NCBI RefSeq assembly: GCF_001513965.1
Contig: NZ_KQ948032.1
Span: forward strand, 62,001 to 126,000
DNA: 64,000 nucleotides
Origin: Streptomyces cellostaticus
Lineage (GTDB): Bacteria; Actinomycetota; Actinomycetes; Streptomycetales; Streptomycetaceae
Direction: 5' to 3'
Made by a program: the position numbers and the translations under genes. Below, one piece after another: positions 24,768 through 33,280 of this stretch. The notes below the pieces were generated by a model, which saw nothing but the letters and a program-made list of their open reading frames with translations, was not told the DNA's origin and searched no databases. Position 1 is the first letter of the stretch; every line of letters starts with the position of its first letter.

Positions 24768-25655
24768 TCACCAGGCGAGCTGGGCGATCTCCTCCGCCAC
24801 CACCGCGCACGCGTCCGCCGCCGGGTCGATCAGCGGGAAGTGGCCCACGTCCTCCAGCAGCGTCAGGCCCACCACCTCGCCCGCCTTCGCCGCCGCGTCC
24901 GCGTACGACTCGGCCACCTGGTGCGGCACCACCAGGTCGGTACGGCCCTGGACCAGGGTGGTCGCGATGCCCGTCGGGAGGAGGAGCGCGGGGTCGGCGT
25001 AGGGCTGACGGTCGGCGAACTCACCCTCGCCGCCGAGGAGTTGCAGCGCCGCGTTGCCGCAGACGTCCAGTTTCTCCGCCACGGCGAAGTCCGCGATCGG
25101 GGCGAGTGCGACGACGCCGCGCAGCAGGGCCGGGCCGTCGGTGCGCCAGGGGGCGTCGGCGGGCAGGACGTGGCGGGCCGCGGCCCACAGGGCCAGGTGG
25201 CCGCCCGCCGAGTGGCCGGTGAGAACCGTGCGGCGGGCGTCGGCCTGCGGGAGCGCTTCGCGCACGAGGGCGGGGAGGGCGTCGAGGGCGGCGGCCACGT
25301 CGTCGAAGGTGTCGGGCCAGCGCCCGGCCGGAGGGGTCGAGGTCTCGGTGTGCTGTGCGGGGATCTTGGGGGCGCCGCCTCTGCGGTACTCGACGTTGGC
25401 CACGGCGAAGCCCCGGCGGGCCAGGTAGTCCGCGAAGGGGGTGATGTGGCGGCGGTCGTAGCGGGCGCGCCAGGCTCCGCCGTGCAGGACGACGACCAGC
25501 GGGGCGGAGGCGGTGTCGGTACGGGGAGCGTAGAAGTCGATCACCTGGTCGGCATGGTCGCCGTATGCGGCGGTGACGTCGGGGTCGACCGGGGAGTGCG
25601 AGAAGGCCGACTCCTCTTCGGCGGCGGCGCGGGCTGCTGCGGCGTCGTCCGGCAT
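24768..25655 (-). CDS. Kynurenine formamidase-like alpha/beta hydrolase
   Basis: 295 residues. HGGAW (58-62) is the oxyanion motif of the kynurenine formamidase group, GHSAG holds the nucleophile Ser149, and the Asp and His lie in GRTDLVVP and DVGHFP. It would hydrolyse N-formylkynurenine to kynurenine and formate. It lies downstream of the dioxygenase and kynureninase genes, on the same strand but after a 194-base gap with its own candidate operator. I recall this trio being shown to catabolise tryptophan in S. coelicolor. Confidence 0.86.
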   Translation of the reverse strand: MPDDAAAARAAAEEESAFSHSPVDPDVTAAYGDHADQVIDFYAPRTDTASAPLVVVLHGGAWRARYDRRHITPFADYLARRGFAVANVEYRRGGAPKIPAQHTETSTPPAGRWPDTFDDVAAALDALPALVREALPQADARRTVLTGHSAGGHLALWAAARHVLPADAPWRTDGPALLRGVVALAPIADFAVAEKLDVCGNAALQLLGGEGEFADRQPYADPALLLPTGIATTLVQGRTDLVVPHQVAESYADAAAKAGEVVGLTLLEDVGHFPLIDPAADACAVVAEEIAQLAW

Positions 25656-25739
25656 GCTCCAACCTCTCAGCGACGGAACGGTTTTGGCGGACCGGGCGGG
25701 AATTCTTCGTCGGCCGTTGGCGGGGACGGTATCAGGCCG

Positions 25740-25767
25740 GTGACATGCGGGGACATGCGGATGTCAC
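25740..25767. promoter_or_regulatory. Inverted repeat upstream of the formamidase gene
   Basis: GTGACAT and ATGTCAC form the arms, 14 bases apart, and the direct repeat GACATGCGG occurs twice in and between them. It lies 85 bases before the formamidase start and is a candidate operator. Confidence 0.45.
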
Positions 25768-25849
25768 GGAGGGTGAGGGTAAACGGTTCTGTGCGGGCGA
25801 GGGGCGGAGTGCGGCTGCACCCCGCCCCCTTGCCGTCCCGGCTCGGCTG

Positions 25850-27061
25850 CTACCCGAGCACCTCCCCCAGCACCCGGGCCGCTCGTTCCGCGTCGCCGAA
25901 GCCGACGTACAGCGGGGTGAAGCCGAAGCGGAGGATGTCGGGGTGGCGGAAGTCGCCCACGACTCCTCGGGCGATCAGGCGCTTCATCACCTCGCCCGCG
26001 TCCGGGCAGCGCAGGGCGACCTGGCTGCCCCGCTCGCCGTGCGGCTCCGGAGTGACCGAGACGACCCGGCCCGGCTCGGTGTACGCCGTGACGCACTCCA
26101 GGAAGAAGTCCGTCAGGGCCAGCGACTTGGCACGGACCGAGGAGACCAAGACGCCGTCCCAGACCTCCAGGGCCGCCTCCAGGGCCAGCATGGACAGGAT
26201 GTCCGGGGTGCCGACACGGCCGCGCAGGGCGCCCGGCGCCGGGGCGTACGACGGACTCATGCCGAAGGGGTCGGCGTGGGAGTTCCAGCCGGGCAGGGGC
26301 GAGTCGAAACGGTCCTGCAGATCACGGCGGACGTAGAGGTACGCGGGCGAACCAGGGCCGCCGTTCAGGTACTTGTACGTGCAGCCGACCGCCAGGTCGA
26401 CCCCGTGCTCGTCCAGGCCGACCGGCAGCGCGCCCGCGCTGTGGCACAGGTCCCAGACCGCGAGCGCGCCGGACGCGTGGATCGCGGCGGTGAGCGCGGG
26501 CAGGTCGTGCAGGCGGCCGCTGCGGTAGTCGACATGGTTCAGCAGGACCGCCGCCGTGCGCCCGCTCAGCGCCGAAGGCACCTGCGCCGGGGTGAGCGCC
26601 CGCAGCCTGCGGCCGGTCATCCGGGCCGCCGACTCGGCGATGTAGCCGTCCGTGGGGAACGTCGTCGCGTCGACCAGGATCTCGTCCCGGTCCTCGCCCG
26701 CCATCCGGATCGCCGCCACAAGTGCCTTGAAAACGTTGACACTTGTCGAGTCGCCCACGACGATCTGGCCCGGCGCCGCGCCCACCAGCGAGGCGATCCG
26801 GTCGCCGATCCGCTCGGGGGCCGTCCACCAGCCGCTCTCGTCCCAGGAGCGGATGCGCAGTTCGCCCCACTGCCGGCGGACGACGTCCTCGACCCGGCCG
26901 GGCACGTTCGCCGGCAGGGCTCCGAGTGAGTTCCCGTCCAGGTAGATCCCCGCGGCGTCAGCCGCATGATCGGATGCAGTATCCAGGACGAAGCGGGAGC
27001 GCAGCGGGGCCAGTTCGTCCGCCGCGTCCAGCTTCTGCGCGCGCAGCACCAGCTCAGACAT
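25850..27061 (-). CDS. kynU: Kynureninase
   Basis: 403 residues. A PLP enzyme that splits kynurenine into anthranilate and alanine. The cofactor Lys230 is in CTYKYLNGGPG, and other family blocks are LDGNSLGALP, DSTSVNVFKAL and WDLCHSAGALPV. The ATG at 27061 lies eight bases inside the end of the dioxygenase gene, so translation is coupled. The upstream frame stays open but is dioxygenase coding sequence. No anthranilate-degrading genes follow, so anthranilate is either exported, recycled, or used by another locus. Confidence 0.96.
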   Translation of the reverse strand: MSELVLRAQKLDAADELAPLRSRFVLDTASDHAADAAGIYLDGNSLGALPANVPGRVEDVVRRQWGELRIRSWDESGWWTAPERIGDRIASLVGAAPGQIVVGDSTSVNVFKALVAAIRMAGEDRDEILVDATTFPTDGYIAESAARMTGRRLRALTPAQVPSALSGRTAAVLLNHVDYRSGRLHDLPALTAAIHASGALAVWDLCHSAGALPVGLDEHGVDLAVGCTYKYLNGGPGSPAYLYVRRDLQDRFDSPLPGWNSHADPFGMSPSYAPAPGALRGRVGTPDILSMLALEAALEVWDGVLVSSVRAKSLALTDFFLECVTAYTEPGRVVSVTPEPHGERGSQVALRCPDAGEVMKRLIARGVVGDFRHPDILRFGFTPLYVGFGDAERAARVLGEVLG

Positions 27062-27902
27062 GAGACCTCGCCGTCCACAGCTCCGGGAACACGTTCTTGC
27101 GGGCGCGCTTCTCCAGCCAGGCCACGCCGGCCGAGCCGCCGGTGCCGGGCTTGGCGCCCATCGCACGCCGGGTGGCGACCAGGTGGTCGTTGCGCCATCG
27201 CCACACCAGCTCGGCGACGTCGGTCAACGCCTCGCCCAGGCGGGCCAGTTCGGCGTCCTCGTCACCGGAGTAGACCGCCGACCAGGCCGCCTCCACCGCG
27301 TCGGAGGACTCGTAGCGCTGGGCGACGTCCCGGTTCAGGACGGAGGCGGGGATCAGGTGGCCGCGGCGCGCGAGGAGCCGTACGACCTCGTCGTACAGGC
27401 TCGGCTCGTGCAGCGCCTTCTCCAGTTCCGCATGGACGCGCGGGGCGCCGCGGTGCGGGACGAGCATCGACGCGGACTTCTCGCCGAGCAGGAACTCCAT
27501 GCGGCGGTACATCGCGGACTGGAAGCCGGAGCCCTCGCCGAGGGCCGAGCGGTACGAGTTGAACTGCGCCGGGGTCAGCTGGCCGAGCGGCCTCCAGGAG
27601 GCGTTCAGGGCCTCCAGTTCCCGTACGGAACGCTTCAGCGCGGCGACCGCGGTCGGGACGTCATCGCCGCGCAGGGCCTTCGCGGCGGTCTCCCACTCGT
27701 GCACGATCACCGTGAACCACAGCTCCATGACCTGGGTCGTCACCAGGAAGACCATCTCTCCGGGGTCGTCGGAGAGGGTGTGCTGGAGGTGGGTGAGCAC
27801 GTCCGCCTTGACGTAGTCCTCGTACGGCGTCGTACCCGCGAAGTCGAGATGCGGGGTCTCGGGCTCAGCGGCCTCGAAAGGGGGGTGAGCCTTTTGGGAC
27901 AT
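27054..27902 (-). CDS. kynA: Tryptophan 2,3-dioxygenase
   Basis: 282 residues, all-helical and heme-dependent. It opens tryptophan to N-formylkynurenine. Family signatures include TPYEDYVKADVLTHLQ, EMVFLVTTQVMELWF, SGFQSAMYRRMEFLLG, and WRWRNDHLVATRRAMG. The ATG at 27902 has AGGAGA seven bases upstream. It is the first gene of the kynurenine unit, so its roughly 110-base leader, after the DUF3151 terminator, should carry the promoter. Confidence 0.97.
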   Translation of the reverse strand: MSQKAHPPFEAAEPETPHLDFAGTTPYEDYVKADVLTHLQHTLSDDPGEMVFLVTTQVMELWFTVIVHEWETAAKALRGDDVPTAVAALKRSVRELEALNASWRPLGQLTPAQFNSYRSALGEGSGFQSAMYRRMEFLLGEKSASMLVPHRGAPRVHAELEKALHEPSLYDEVVRLLARRGHLIPASVLNRDVAQRYESSDAVEAAWSAVYSGDEDAELARLGEALTDVAELVWRWRNDHLVATRRAMGAKPGTGGSAGVAWLEKRARKNVFPELWTARSHV

Positions 27903-28009
27903 CGCTGTCTCCTGTGTGTTACTCCGGGTAGCGGTCCGCCCCTGCCGATGCCGGCACGGGGGCCCCGGTCCCCAAGCGGAATCCTCCGCAATCCCCCCGG
28001 ATACGGCAA

Positions 28010-28033
28010 GGCCCGTCCGCTGCCAGACGGGCC
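28010..28033 (-). terminator. Terminator after the DUF3151 gene
   Basis: GGCCCGTC pairs with GACGGGCC around an eight-base loop, 20 bases past the DUF3151 stop. It separates that gene from the dioxygenase transcript. Confidence 0.7.
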
Positions 28034-28053
28034 ACACCGGTGTCCCCTACGGG

Positions 28054-28467
28054 TCAGCCCAGGGTCTGGGCCGCCGTCGGGGAGGAGTCCTTCAGGAACT
28101 GCGAGCAGCGCTCGTACTCCTCCTGCTCGCCGATCGACTGGGCGGCGCGGGCCAGGGCGTGCAGGGCACGCAGGAAGCCGCGGTTGGGCTCGTGCTCCCA
28201 GGGAACGGGGCCGTGGCCCTTCCATCCGCTGCGGCGCAGGGCGTCCAGGCCGCGGTGGTAGCCCGTACGGGCATAGGCGTACGACTCCACGACCGAGCCC
28301 CGCTCGAACGCCTCGTCGGCCAGCTGGGCCCAGGCGAGGGAGGAGGTGGGGTACTTGGCGGCGACGTCCGCGGGCGCGGTGCCCTGGGCGAGCAGCGTGC
28401 GGGGCTCCGGGTCGTCGGGGAGGTGGGTGGGGGGCGGGCCGCCGAGGAGGTTCTCGTGAATCGTCAT
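28054..28467 (-). CDS. DUF3151 family protein
   Basis: 137 residues, mainly helical, with the pattern SSLAWAQLADEAFERG and SYAYARTGYHRGLDALRRSGWKG that marks DUF3151. That part resembles a TPR-like helical hairpin. The family is conserved across actinobacteria near fba, as it is here, but its function is unknown. ATG 28467 is the natural N-terminus (MTIHENLLGG); GGAGG sits very close to it, only one base away, so initiation may be weak. Confidence 0.85.
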   Translation of the reverse strand: MTIHENLLGGPPPTHLPDDPEPRTLLAQGTAPADVAAKYPTSSLAWAQLADEAFERGSVVESYAYARTGYHRGLDALRRSGWKGHGPVPWEHEPNRGFLRALHALARAAQSIGEQEEYERCSQFLKDSSPTAAQTLG

Positions 28468-28756
28468 GCCTCCAGTTTCTCGCACCGGCGCGTAGGTGGC
28501 CGACGGCACTGCAACCCCCTGGGGCCTGTCCGGCGGATCAGGCCGGCTCCAGGCGGCGGCGCCTCATCAGCACAGGTGAGCGGGGTCATGGGGGTGCCCC
28601 CACGCCCTTGAGGCAGTGGGGGGGTGCGTGCCAGACCCCGCGATTCCGGCAGGATCCGCCGGACCGGCCCTAGGGGCGCGGGGCTGTGTCGATATGCGGC
28701 TCCGCCGCGTGGGCGCGACCAGCCCCCACGCACCCGCAGCCGGAGGACGGCCGCAG
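28468..28756. other. Intergenic region between DUF3151 and MFS genes
   Basis: 289 bases without a gene. They are filled by the MITE-like element (28516-28676) and, from about 28673 to 28756, by a G/C-rich stretch of the type widely repeated between Streptomyces genes, with the hairpin GCGGCTCCGCCGC. Confidence 0.6.
28516..28676. repeat. 161-bp element with 24-bp terminal inverted repeats (MITE-like)
   Basis: The left end (28516-28539) and the inverted right end (28653-28676) agree at 22 of 24 bases. Both contain GTCCGGCGGATC and begin CCCCT. No coding sequence lies between them. A related end (CTAGGGCCTGTCCG) is present at 1107-1120 without a partner. The structure fits a small non-autonomous mobile element or a dispersed intergenic repeat. 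Confidence 0.6.
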
Positions 28757-30214
28757 CTACGCGGATTCGTCGGCTTCCAGTGGCGGCGACGTGACACAGC
28801 CATGGGTCTTGCACTCCGGGTGGCGGCAGCCCGGGGCCGGCCGGCGGACCAGGCCGAAGGCCAGGACCGAGCCGACCACCAGCACCCCCGCACAGATCGG
28901 CATCGCCCGGTCGAACGCCGCATCGAAAGCGGACGCGGAAAGGTACGCCTCCGGGCCCATGCCCGCCAGCAGCGGAAGCGCGGCCACGGCCACCAGGCCC
29001 GCCGCCCGCGCCGCCGCGTTGTTGACGCCGCTGGCCAGACCCGCCCGGGCGGTGTCGACGGAGGCGAGGACCGTGGCGGTCAGCGGGGCGACCACGGTGA
29101 CCAGGCCGGCGCCCATCACCACCAGGGCGGGCAGGACGTCCGTCAGGTAGTTCGCGTCCGGTCCCACTCGCAGCATCAGCAGCATCGCCGCAGCGCAGAG
29201 CAGGGGGCCGACGGTCAGCGGCAGCCGGGGGCCCGTGCGGTCGGCCAGTGCGCCGGAGCGGGCCGAGAACAGCAGCATCAGGGCCGTCGTCGGCAGCAGC
29301 GCCGTACCGGCCTGCAGGGCCGAGTATCCGGCCACCACCTGGAGCTGGAGCGCGGTGAGGAAGAAGAAGCCGCCGAAGGCCGCGTACACGCACAGGGTGA
29401 CCAGGTTGACCGCCGTGAACTGGCGCGAGGCGAAGATGTCCGGCGGGAGCATCGGGTCCGGACGGTGCTTCTCGACGTAGACGAAGGCCACCGCGACGGC
29501 GAGACCCGCCACCGCGGTCACCGTCACGGCCGGGGAGAAGCCGTGGCCGGCCTCGATCAGGGCGTACGTCAGCAGGGCCAGCGCCAGGGCGCCCAGGGCC
29601 GCGCCGAGCACGTCGAAGCGACCGTGGGCGCGCTCGTCGGCGGACTCGGGCACGTGCCGGACCGCGACCGGGACGCACAGCAGGGCCAGCGGCACATTGA
29701 GCAGGAACACCCAGCGCCAGCCGGGGCCGTCCACCAGCCAGCCGCCCAGGAACGGGCCCACGGCCGCCCCGATCCCGCCGAAGCCGGACCAGAGGCCGAC
29801 CGCCCGGCTGCGGTCGTCCCGGTGGAAGGAGGCCTGGATGAGCGCGAGCGAGCCGGGGGTGAGGAGCGCCCCGCCGACGCCCTGGAGGGCGCGGGCGGCG
29901 ATGAGGACGCCGGCGTTCGGGGCCAGGCCGCACAGCAGGGACGCCGACGCGAACCAGACCACCCCGAGCACGAAGATCTTCCGGCGGCCGTAGCGGTCCC
30001 CGAGCGAGCCGCCCAGCAGGATCAGGCCGGCCAGCGTGACCATGTACGCGTTGACCGTCCACTGGAGGGCGGCGAGGTTCGCGTCGAGGTCGCGGCCGAT
30101 GCGCGGGAGCGCCACGTTGACGACGGTCGAGTCCAGCATGGCCATGCTGGAGCCGAGGACCGTGGTGAGCAGGATCCACTTGCCCTGGGGCGAGGCCAGC
30201 CGGACGTCGGGCAT
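28757..30214 (-). CDS. MFS multidrug efflux transporter, DHA2-like
   Basis: 485 residues with about 14 hydrophobic spans. Motif A-like GGSLGDRYGRRKIFVLG follows the second span, and the family motif VVNVALPRIGRDL lies after the first. It most likely exports drugs or metabolites with protons. The start ATG 30214 lies beside the fba terminator. The cytoplasmic tail is unusual: CRHPECKTHGC, a Cys/His cluster that could bind a metal. The gene stands alone, and no regulator is adjacent. Confidence 0.88.
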   Translation of the reverse strand: MPDVRLASPQGKWILLTTVLGSSMAMLDSTVVNVALPRIGRDLDANLAALQWTVNAYMVTLAGLILLGGSLGDRYGRRKIFVLGVVWFASASLLCGLAPNAGVLIAARALQGVGGALLTPGSLALIQASFHRDDRSRAVGLWSGFGGIGAAVGPFLGGWLVDGPGWRWVFLLNVPLALLCVPVAVRHVPESADERAHGRFDVLGAALGALALALLTYALIEAGHGFSPAVTVTAVAGLAVAVAFVYVEKHRPDPMLPPDIFASRQFTAVNLVTLCVYAAFGGFFFLTALQLQVVAGYSALQAGTALLPTTALMLLFSARSGALADRTGPRLPLTVGPLLCAAAMLLMLRVGPDANYLTDVLPALVVMGAGLVTVVAPLTATVLASVDTARAGLASGVNNAAARAAGLVAVAALPLLAGMGPEAYLSASAFDAAFDRAMPICAGVLVVGSVLAFGLVRRPAPGCRHPECKTHGCVTSPPLEADESA

Positions 30215-30229
30215 GGGTCCAGGTATACA

Positions 30230-30259
30230 GCGGACCCGGTGCCGTGGCACCGGGTCCGC
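30230..30259 (-). terminator. fba: fba terminator
   Basis: A perfect 14-pair stem (GCGGACCCGGTGCC and its complement) closed by GT. It begins 22 bases past the fba stop and ends 15 bases before the MFS start, so it insulates the two genes. Confidence 0.85.
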
Positions 30260-30281
30260 CGCAGACGTCGTCGGACGTCAC

Positions 30282-31304
30282 TTACTTGATCTTGTTGCCC
30301 GCCGAGCGCAGGTTCTGCGTGGCCTCGACGACACGGGCGGCCATGGACGCCTCGGCCAGCTTGCCCCAGGTGCGCGGGTCGTAGGTCTTCTTGTCGCCGA
30401 CCTCGCCGTCGACCTTCAGGACGCCGTCGTAGTTCCTGAACATGTGGTCGGCGACCGGACGGGTGAAGGCGTACTGGGTGTCCGTGTCCAGGTTCATCTT
30501 CACGACGCCGTTCTCCAGCGCGGTCAGGATCTCCTGCTCGGTGGAGCCGGAGCCGCCGTGGAAGACGAAGTCGAACGGTGACGGCTTGCCGTACTTGGCG
30601 GCGACGCCCTCGTTCAGCTCCTTGAGCAGCTCGGGGCGGAGCACGACGTTGCCCGGCTTGTACACGCCGTGCACGTTGCCGAAGGACGCGGCCAGCAGGT
30701 AGCGGCCCTTCTCGCCCAGGCCCAGGGCCTCGGCGGTGCGGATCGCGTCCTCGACCGTGGTGTACAGGGAGTCGTTGATCTCGTGGGAGACGCCGTCCTC
30801 CTCGCCGCCGGTCGGGGTGATCTCGACCTCGAGGATGATGTTGGCGCGGCGGGCCTGCTCCAGCAGCTCCTGCGCGATGGCCAGGTTGTCGGCCAGGGTC
30901 TCGGCGGAGCCGTCCCACATGTGGGACTGGAAGAGCGGGTTGCGGCCGGCCTTCACGCGCTCCTCGGAGATCGCGAGCAGCGGACGTACGTACCCGTCGA
31001 GCTTGTCCTTCGGGCAGTGGTCGGTGTGCAGCGCGATGTTGACCGGGTACTTCTCGGCGACGATGTGCGCGAACTCGGCGAGTGCGACCGCGCCGCTCAC
31101 CATGTCCTTGCTGTACTGGCCGCCCAGGAACTCGGCGCCACCCGTGGAGATCTGGACGATGCCGTCGCTCTCGGCCTCCGCGAAGCCGCGCAGGGCGGCA
31201 TGCAGGGTCTGTGTCGAGGTGACGTTGATGGCCGGGTAGGCGAACTTGCCTGCCTTCGCCCGGTCGAGCATCTCGTTGTAGACCTCGGGGGTTGCGATGG
31301 GCAT
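30282..31304 (-). CDS. fba: Fructose-bisphosphate aldolase, class II
   Basis: 340 residues, a zinc enzyme of glycolysis and gluconeogenesis. The metal His lies in LHTDHCPKD, further metal ligands in EVEITPTGGEEDG and FGNVHGVYKPG, and the phosphate loop in FVFHGGSGS. The ATG at 31304 has AAGGAG seven bases upstream. It is monocistronic, bounded by its own terminator. The 144-base leader carries repeated GACCT half-sites that may be a regulator target. Confidence 0.98.
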   Translation of the reverse strand: MPIATPEVYNEMLDRAKAGKFAYPAINVTSTQTLHAALRGFAEAESDGIVQISTGGAEFLGGQYSKDMVSGAVALAEFAHIVAEKYPVNIALHTDHCPKDKLDGYVRPLLAISEERVKAGRNPLFQSHMWDGSAETLADNLAIAQELLEQARRANIILEVEITPTGGEEDGVSHEINDSLYTTVEDAIRTAEALGLGEKGRYLLAASFGNVHGVYKPGNVVLRPELLKELNEGVAAKYGKPSPFDFVFHGGSGSTEQEILTALENGVVKMNLDTDTQYAFTRPVADHMFRNYDGVLKVDGEVGDKKTYDPRTWGKLAEASMAARVVEATQNLRSAGNKIK

Positions 31305-31352
31305 GGTCCGCTCCTTGAGTGTGCGGGTTGGCGTTCTGCGTACTACGGCCCT

Positions 31353-31437
31353 GACCTAGACCTGGGGTGTGACGTCATCGTCGGCCCCATCTTTCCAGAC
31401 CTGACCTGATGGTCGGTGTCCCGGTCAAGTCCAGGTC
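31353..31437. promoter_or_regulatory. Repeated GACCT half-sites upstream of fba
   Basis: GACCT occurs at 31353, 31359, 31398 and 31403, and the inverted form AGGTC at 31433. The pairs are spaced five or six bases apart. The cluster lies in the fba-pyrE intergenic region, about 50-135 bases before fba. Confidence 0.35.
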
Positions 31438-31448
31438 AAACCGGTGCG

Positions 31449-31997
31449 TCAGTCCAGACCCAGTTCATCCTTCGAGAAGGCGAACCGGTACGGAACGCCC
31501 GCGCCGGCCTCGATCTTCTCGGCGGCACCGGTCGCCCGGTCCACGATGGTGGCGACGGCGACGACCTCGGCACCGGCCTCACGCACGGCCTCCACGGCGG
31601 TGAGCGGGGAGCCGCCGGTGGTGGAGGTGTCCTCGACCACGAGCACCCGCCGGCCCGTGATGTCCGGTCCTTCCACCCGCCGCTGCAGCCCGTGCGCCTT
31701 CGCCGCCTTGCGCACGACGAAGGCGTCGAGCTTCCTGCCGCGCGCGGCGGCCGCGTGCAGCATGGCGGCGGCGACCGGGTCGGCGCCCATGGTCAGGCCG
31801 CCCACCGCGTCGAACTCGAGGTCGGCGGTCAGGTCCAGGAGTACCTGGCCGACCAGCGGGGCGGCCTCGCCGTCGAGGGTGATGCGGCGCAGGTCGACGT
31901 AGTAGTCGGCCTCCAGACCCGAGGAGAGGGTCACCTTGCCGTGCACCACGGCCTTGTCCTTGATCTGCTGCAGCAGCGCGCCACGTACGTCCGTCAT
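31449..31997 (-). CDS. pyrE: Orotate phosphoribosyltransferase
   Basis: 182 residues. It attaches the phosphoribosyl group to orotate in pyrimidine synthesis. The PRPP motif is VLVVEDTSTTGGSP (about 118-131); GGLTMGADPVA and the KAAKAHG loop are also typical. It starts ten bases after the epimerase gene and is likely cotranscribed with it. No terminator is obvious between it and the fba leader. Confidence 0.95.
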   Translation of the reverse strand: MTDVRGALLQQIKDKAVVHGKVTLSSGLEADYYVDLRRITLDGEAAPLVGQVLLDLTADLEFDAVGGLTMGADPVAAAMLHAAAARGRKLDAFVVRKAAKAHGLQRRVEGPDITGRRVLVVEDTSTTGGSPLTAVEAVREAGAEVVAVATIVDRATGAAEKIEAGAGVPYRFAFSKDELGLD

Positions 31998-32007
31998 GCC
32001 GACCAGC

Positions 32008-32796
32008 TTAGATGCGGCGCCAGCTCCAGATGGTCGTCGCCTCCAGCGGCTCCACCGGCGTGACCAGCCGCGGGAGGGTGTTCAGGCCGTTGGGCGGGCC
32101 GGTCTGCGGCTCCACGCAGACGGCCTCGGCCTGCTCGTCGTAGACGACCACCCACTCCTCGCGGCTGGCCACCGTCAGCTCCAGCTGTCCGGGCCAGGTG
32201 AGGGTGACGTCGACACCGCCGGGCATGCCGAAGCAGTCGTCCCAGGGGCCGGGCTTGGGGGCGATGCGGTTGCCGGTGGGCAGGTGGTCGGCGCCGCGCT
32301 CCTCCTGCCAGGCCGGTGCGAAGTCCAGCTGTACGTCCTCTCCCCCCAGGTTCCGGTTGAACCAGGGGTGCCAGCCGATCTGCGCCGGGAAGGAGTCGTC
32401 GTAGGTCTCCACGGACATCGCCAGCGTCAGGCTGTCCTCGGCCAGCGTGACGATCTGGGTGACCCGGCCGGGGTACGGCCAGGGGGCGGCCAGTTCGTGC
32501 GTGATGACCGCCTCGTTCGCCGAGGTGCGGGCGGTGCGCCAGGCGCCGTCGCGGGCGGTGCCGTGGATGGCGTGCGGCGGGGAGTTGAGGGGCATCTGGC
32601 GGACGGTGGCGCCGTCCAGGAAGCGGCCCTCCCGGATCCGGCCGCACCAGGGCACCATCGGGAAGCAGCCGTAGCGCTCGCCCTGCCGCAGCAGCTCCAC
32701 GCCGCCGATCCGGAGCCCGCCGATACGGCCGCCGTCACCGGGCCGCACGCTCACTTCCGCGTCACCCGCGGTCAGCGTGATGTCTTCGTTACTCAC
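32008..32796 (-). CDS. Aldose 1-epimerase-like protein
   Basis: 262 residues of the galactose mutarotase fold. Candidate catalytic residues are His in NSPPHAIHG (about 76-78) and GWHPWF, and Glu in VEPQTGPPNG. It would interconvert anomers of a hexose or sugar phosphate. GTG 32796 is the start. It is the first gene of a pair with pyrE, ten bases apart. Divergent from it is the YCII gene. Confidence 0.88.
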   Translation of the reverse strand: MSNEDITLTAGDAEVSVRPGDGGRIGGLRIGGVELLRQGERYGCFPMVPWCGRIREGRFLDGATVRQMPLNSPPHAIHGTARDGAWRTARTSANEAVITHELAAPWPYPGRVTQIVTLAEDSLTLAMSVETYDDSFPAQIGWHPWFNRNLGGEDVQLDFAPAWQEERGADHLPTGNRIAPKPGPWDDCFGMPGGVDVTLTWPGQLELTVASREEWVVVYDEQAEAVCVEPQTGPPNGLNTLPRLVTPVEPLEATTIWSWRRI

Positions 32797-32870
32797 GGGA
32801 CGACCCTACTGGGGCGATCAAGAGGGCGTTCGCCGGACGGGCCGTGCCGGGGTGCGGGCATGGTGGGGGC

Positions 32871-33245
32871 ATGAAGTACATGGTGCTGATGTACGCAGAC
32901 CCGGCGGCGACCGAGGCGATGTCCGCCGAAGACCGTGCGGAGGTGTTCCGCAGGCACGAAGCGCTGCACCGGGACCTGGCGGACACCGGCGAGATGCTGA
33001 CCGGCGCCGGATTGGCCTACCCGAGGGACACGACCACGCTCCGGTGGCGCGGGGACGGCGACGGGGCGGTGGACGGGCCACTGCCTGCCGCGGCCGAGCA
33101 GCTGACCGCCTACTACGTGATCGAGTGTGCGGGCCCGGAGCGGGCGCGGGAGATCGCCGAGCGGGTCCTGGACTTCCATGTCGTGGCGGTCGAGGTACGG
33201 CCGGTCCACGACTGGTTCGGCATGGGCGAGGCGCCCGCTCGGTAG
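32871..33245 (+). CDS. YCII/DGPF-domain protein
   Basis: 124 residues with the YCII ferredoxin-like fold: MKYMVLMYAD at the start and DGPLPAAAEQLTAYYVIE in the middle, the DGPF hallmark. Such proteins often accompany extracytoplasmic sigma factors, none of which is present here. Function unknown. ATG 32871 follows GGGGG. The stop lies in a short direct duplication shared with the end of the convergent gene. Confidence 0.85.
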   Translation: MKYMVLMYADPAATEAMSAEDRAEVFRRHEALHRDLADTGEMLTGAGLAYPRDTTTLRWRGDGDGAVDGPLPAAAEQLTAYYVIECAGPERAREIAERVLDFHVVAVEVRPVHDWFGMGEAPAR

Positions 33246-33280
33246 CGGCGTTTGCGCAGGCCTAGCGGCGTTTACGCAGG
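33243..33280. repeat. Short direct duplication at the ends of two convergent genes
   Basis: TAGCGGCGTTTGCGCAGG (33243-33260) recurs at 33263-33280 with one change. The first copy carries the YCII stop codon; the second carries the stop and last codons (Arg-Lys-Arg-Arg) of the SRPBCC gene on the other strand. Confidence 0.85.
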
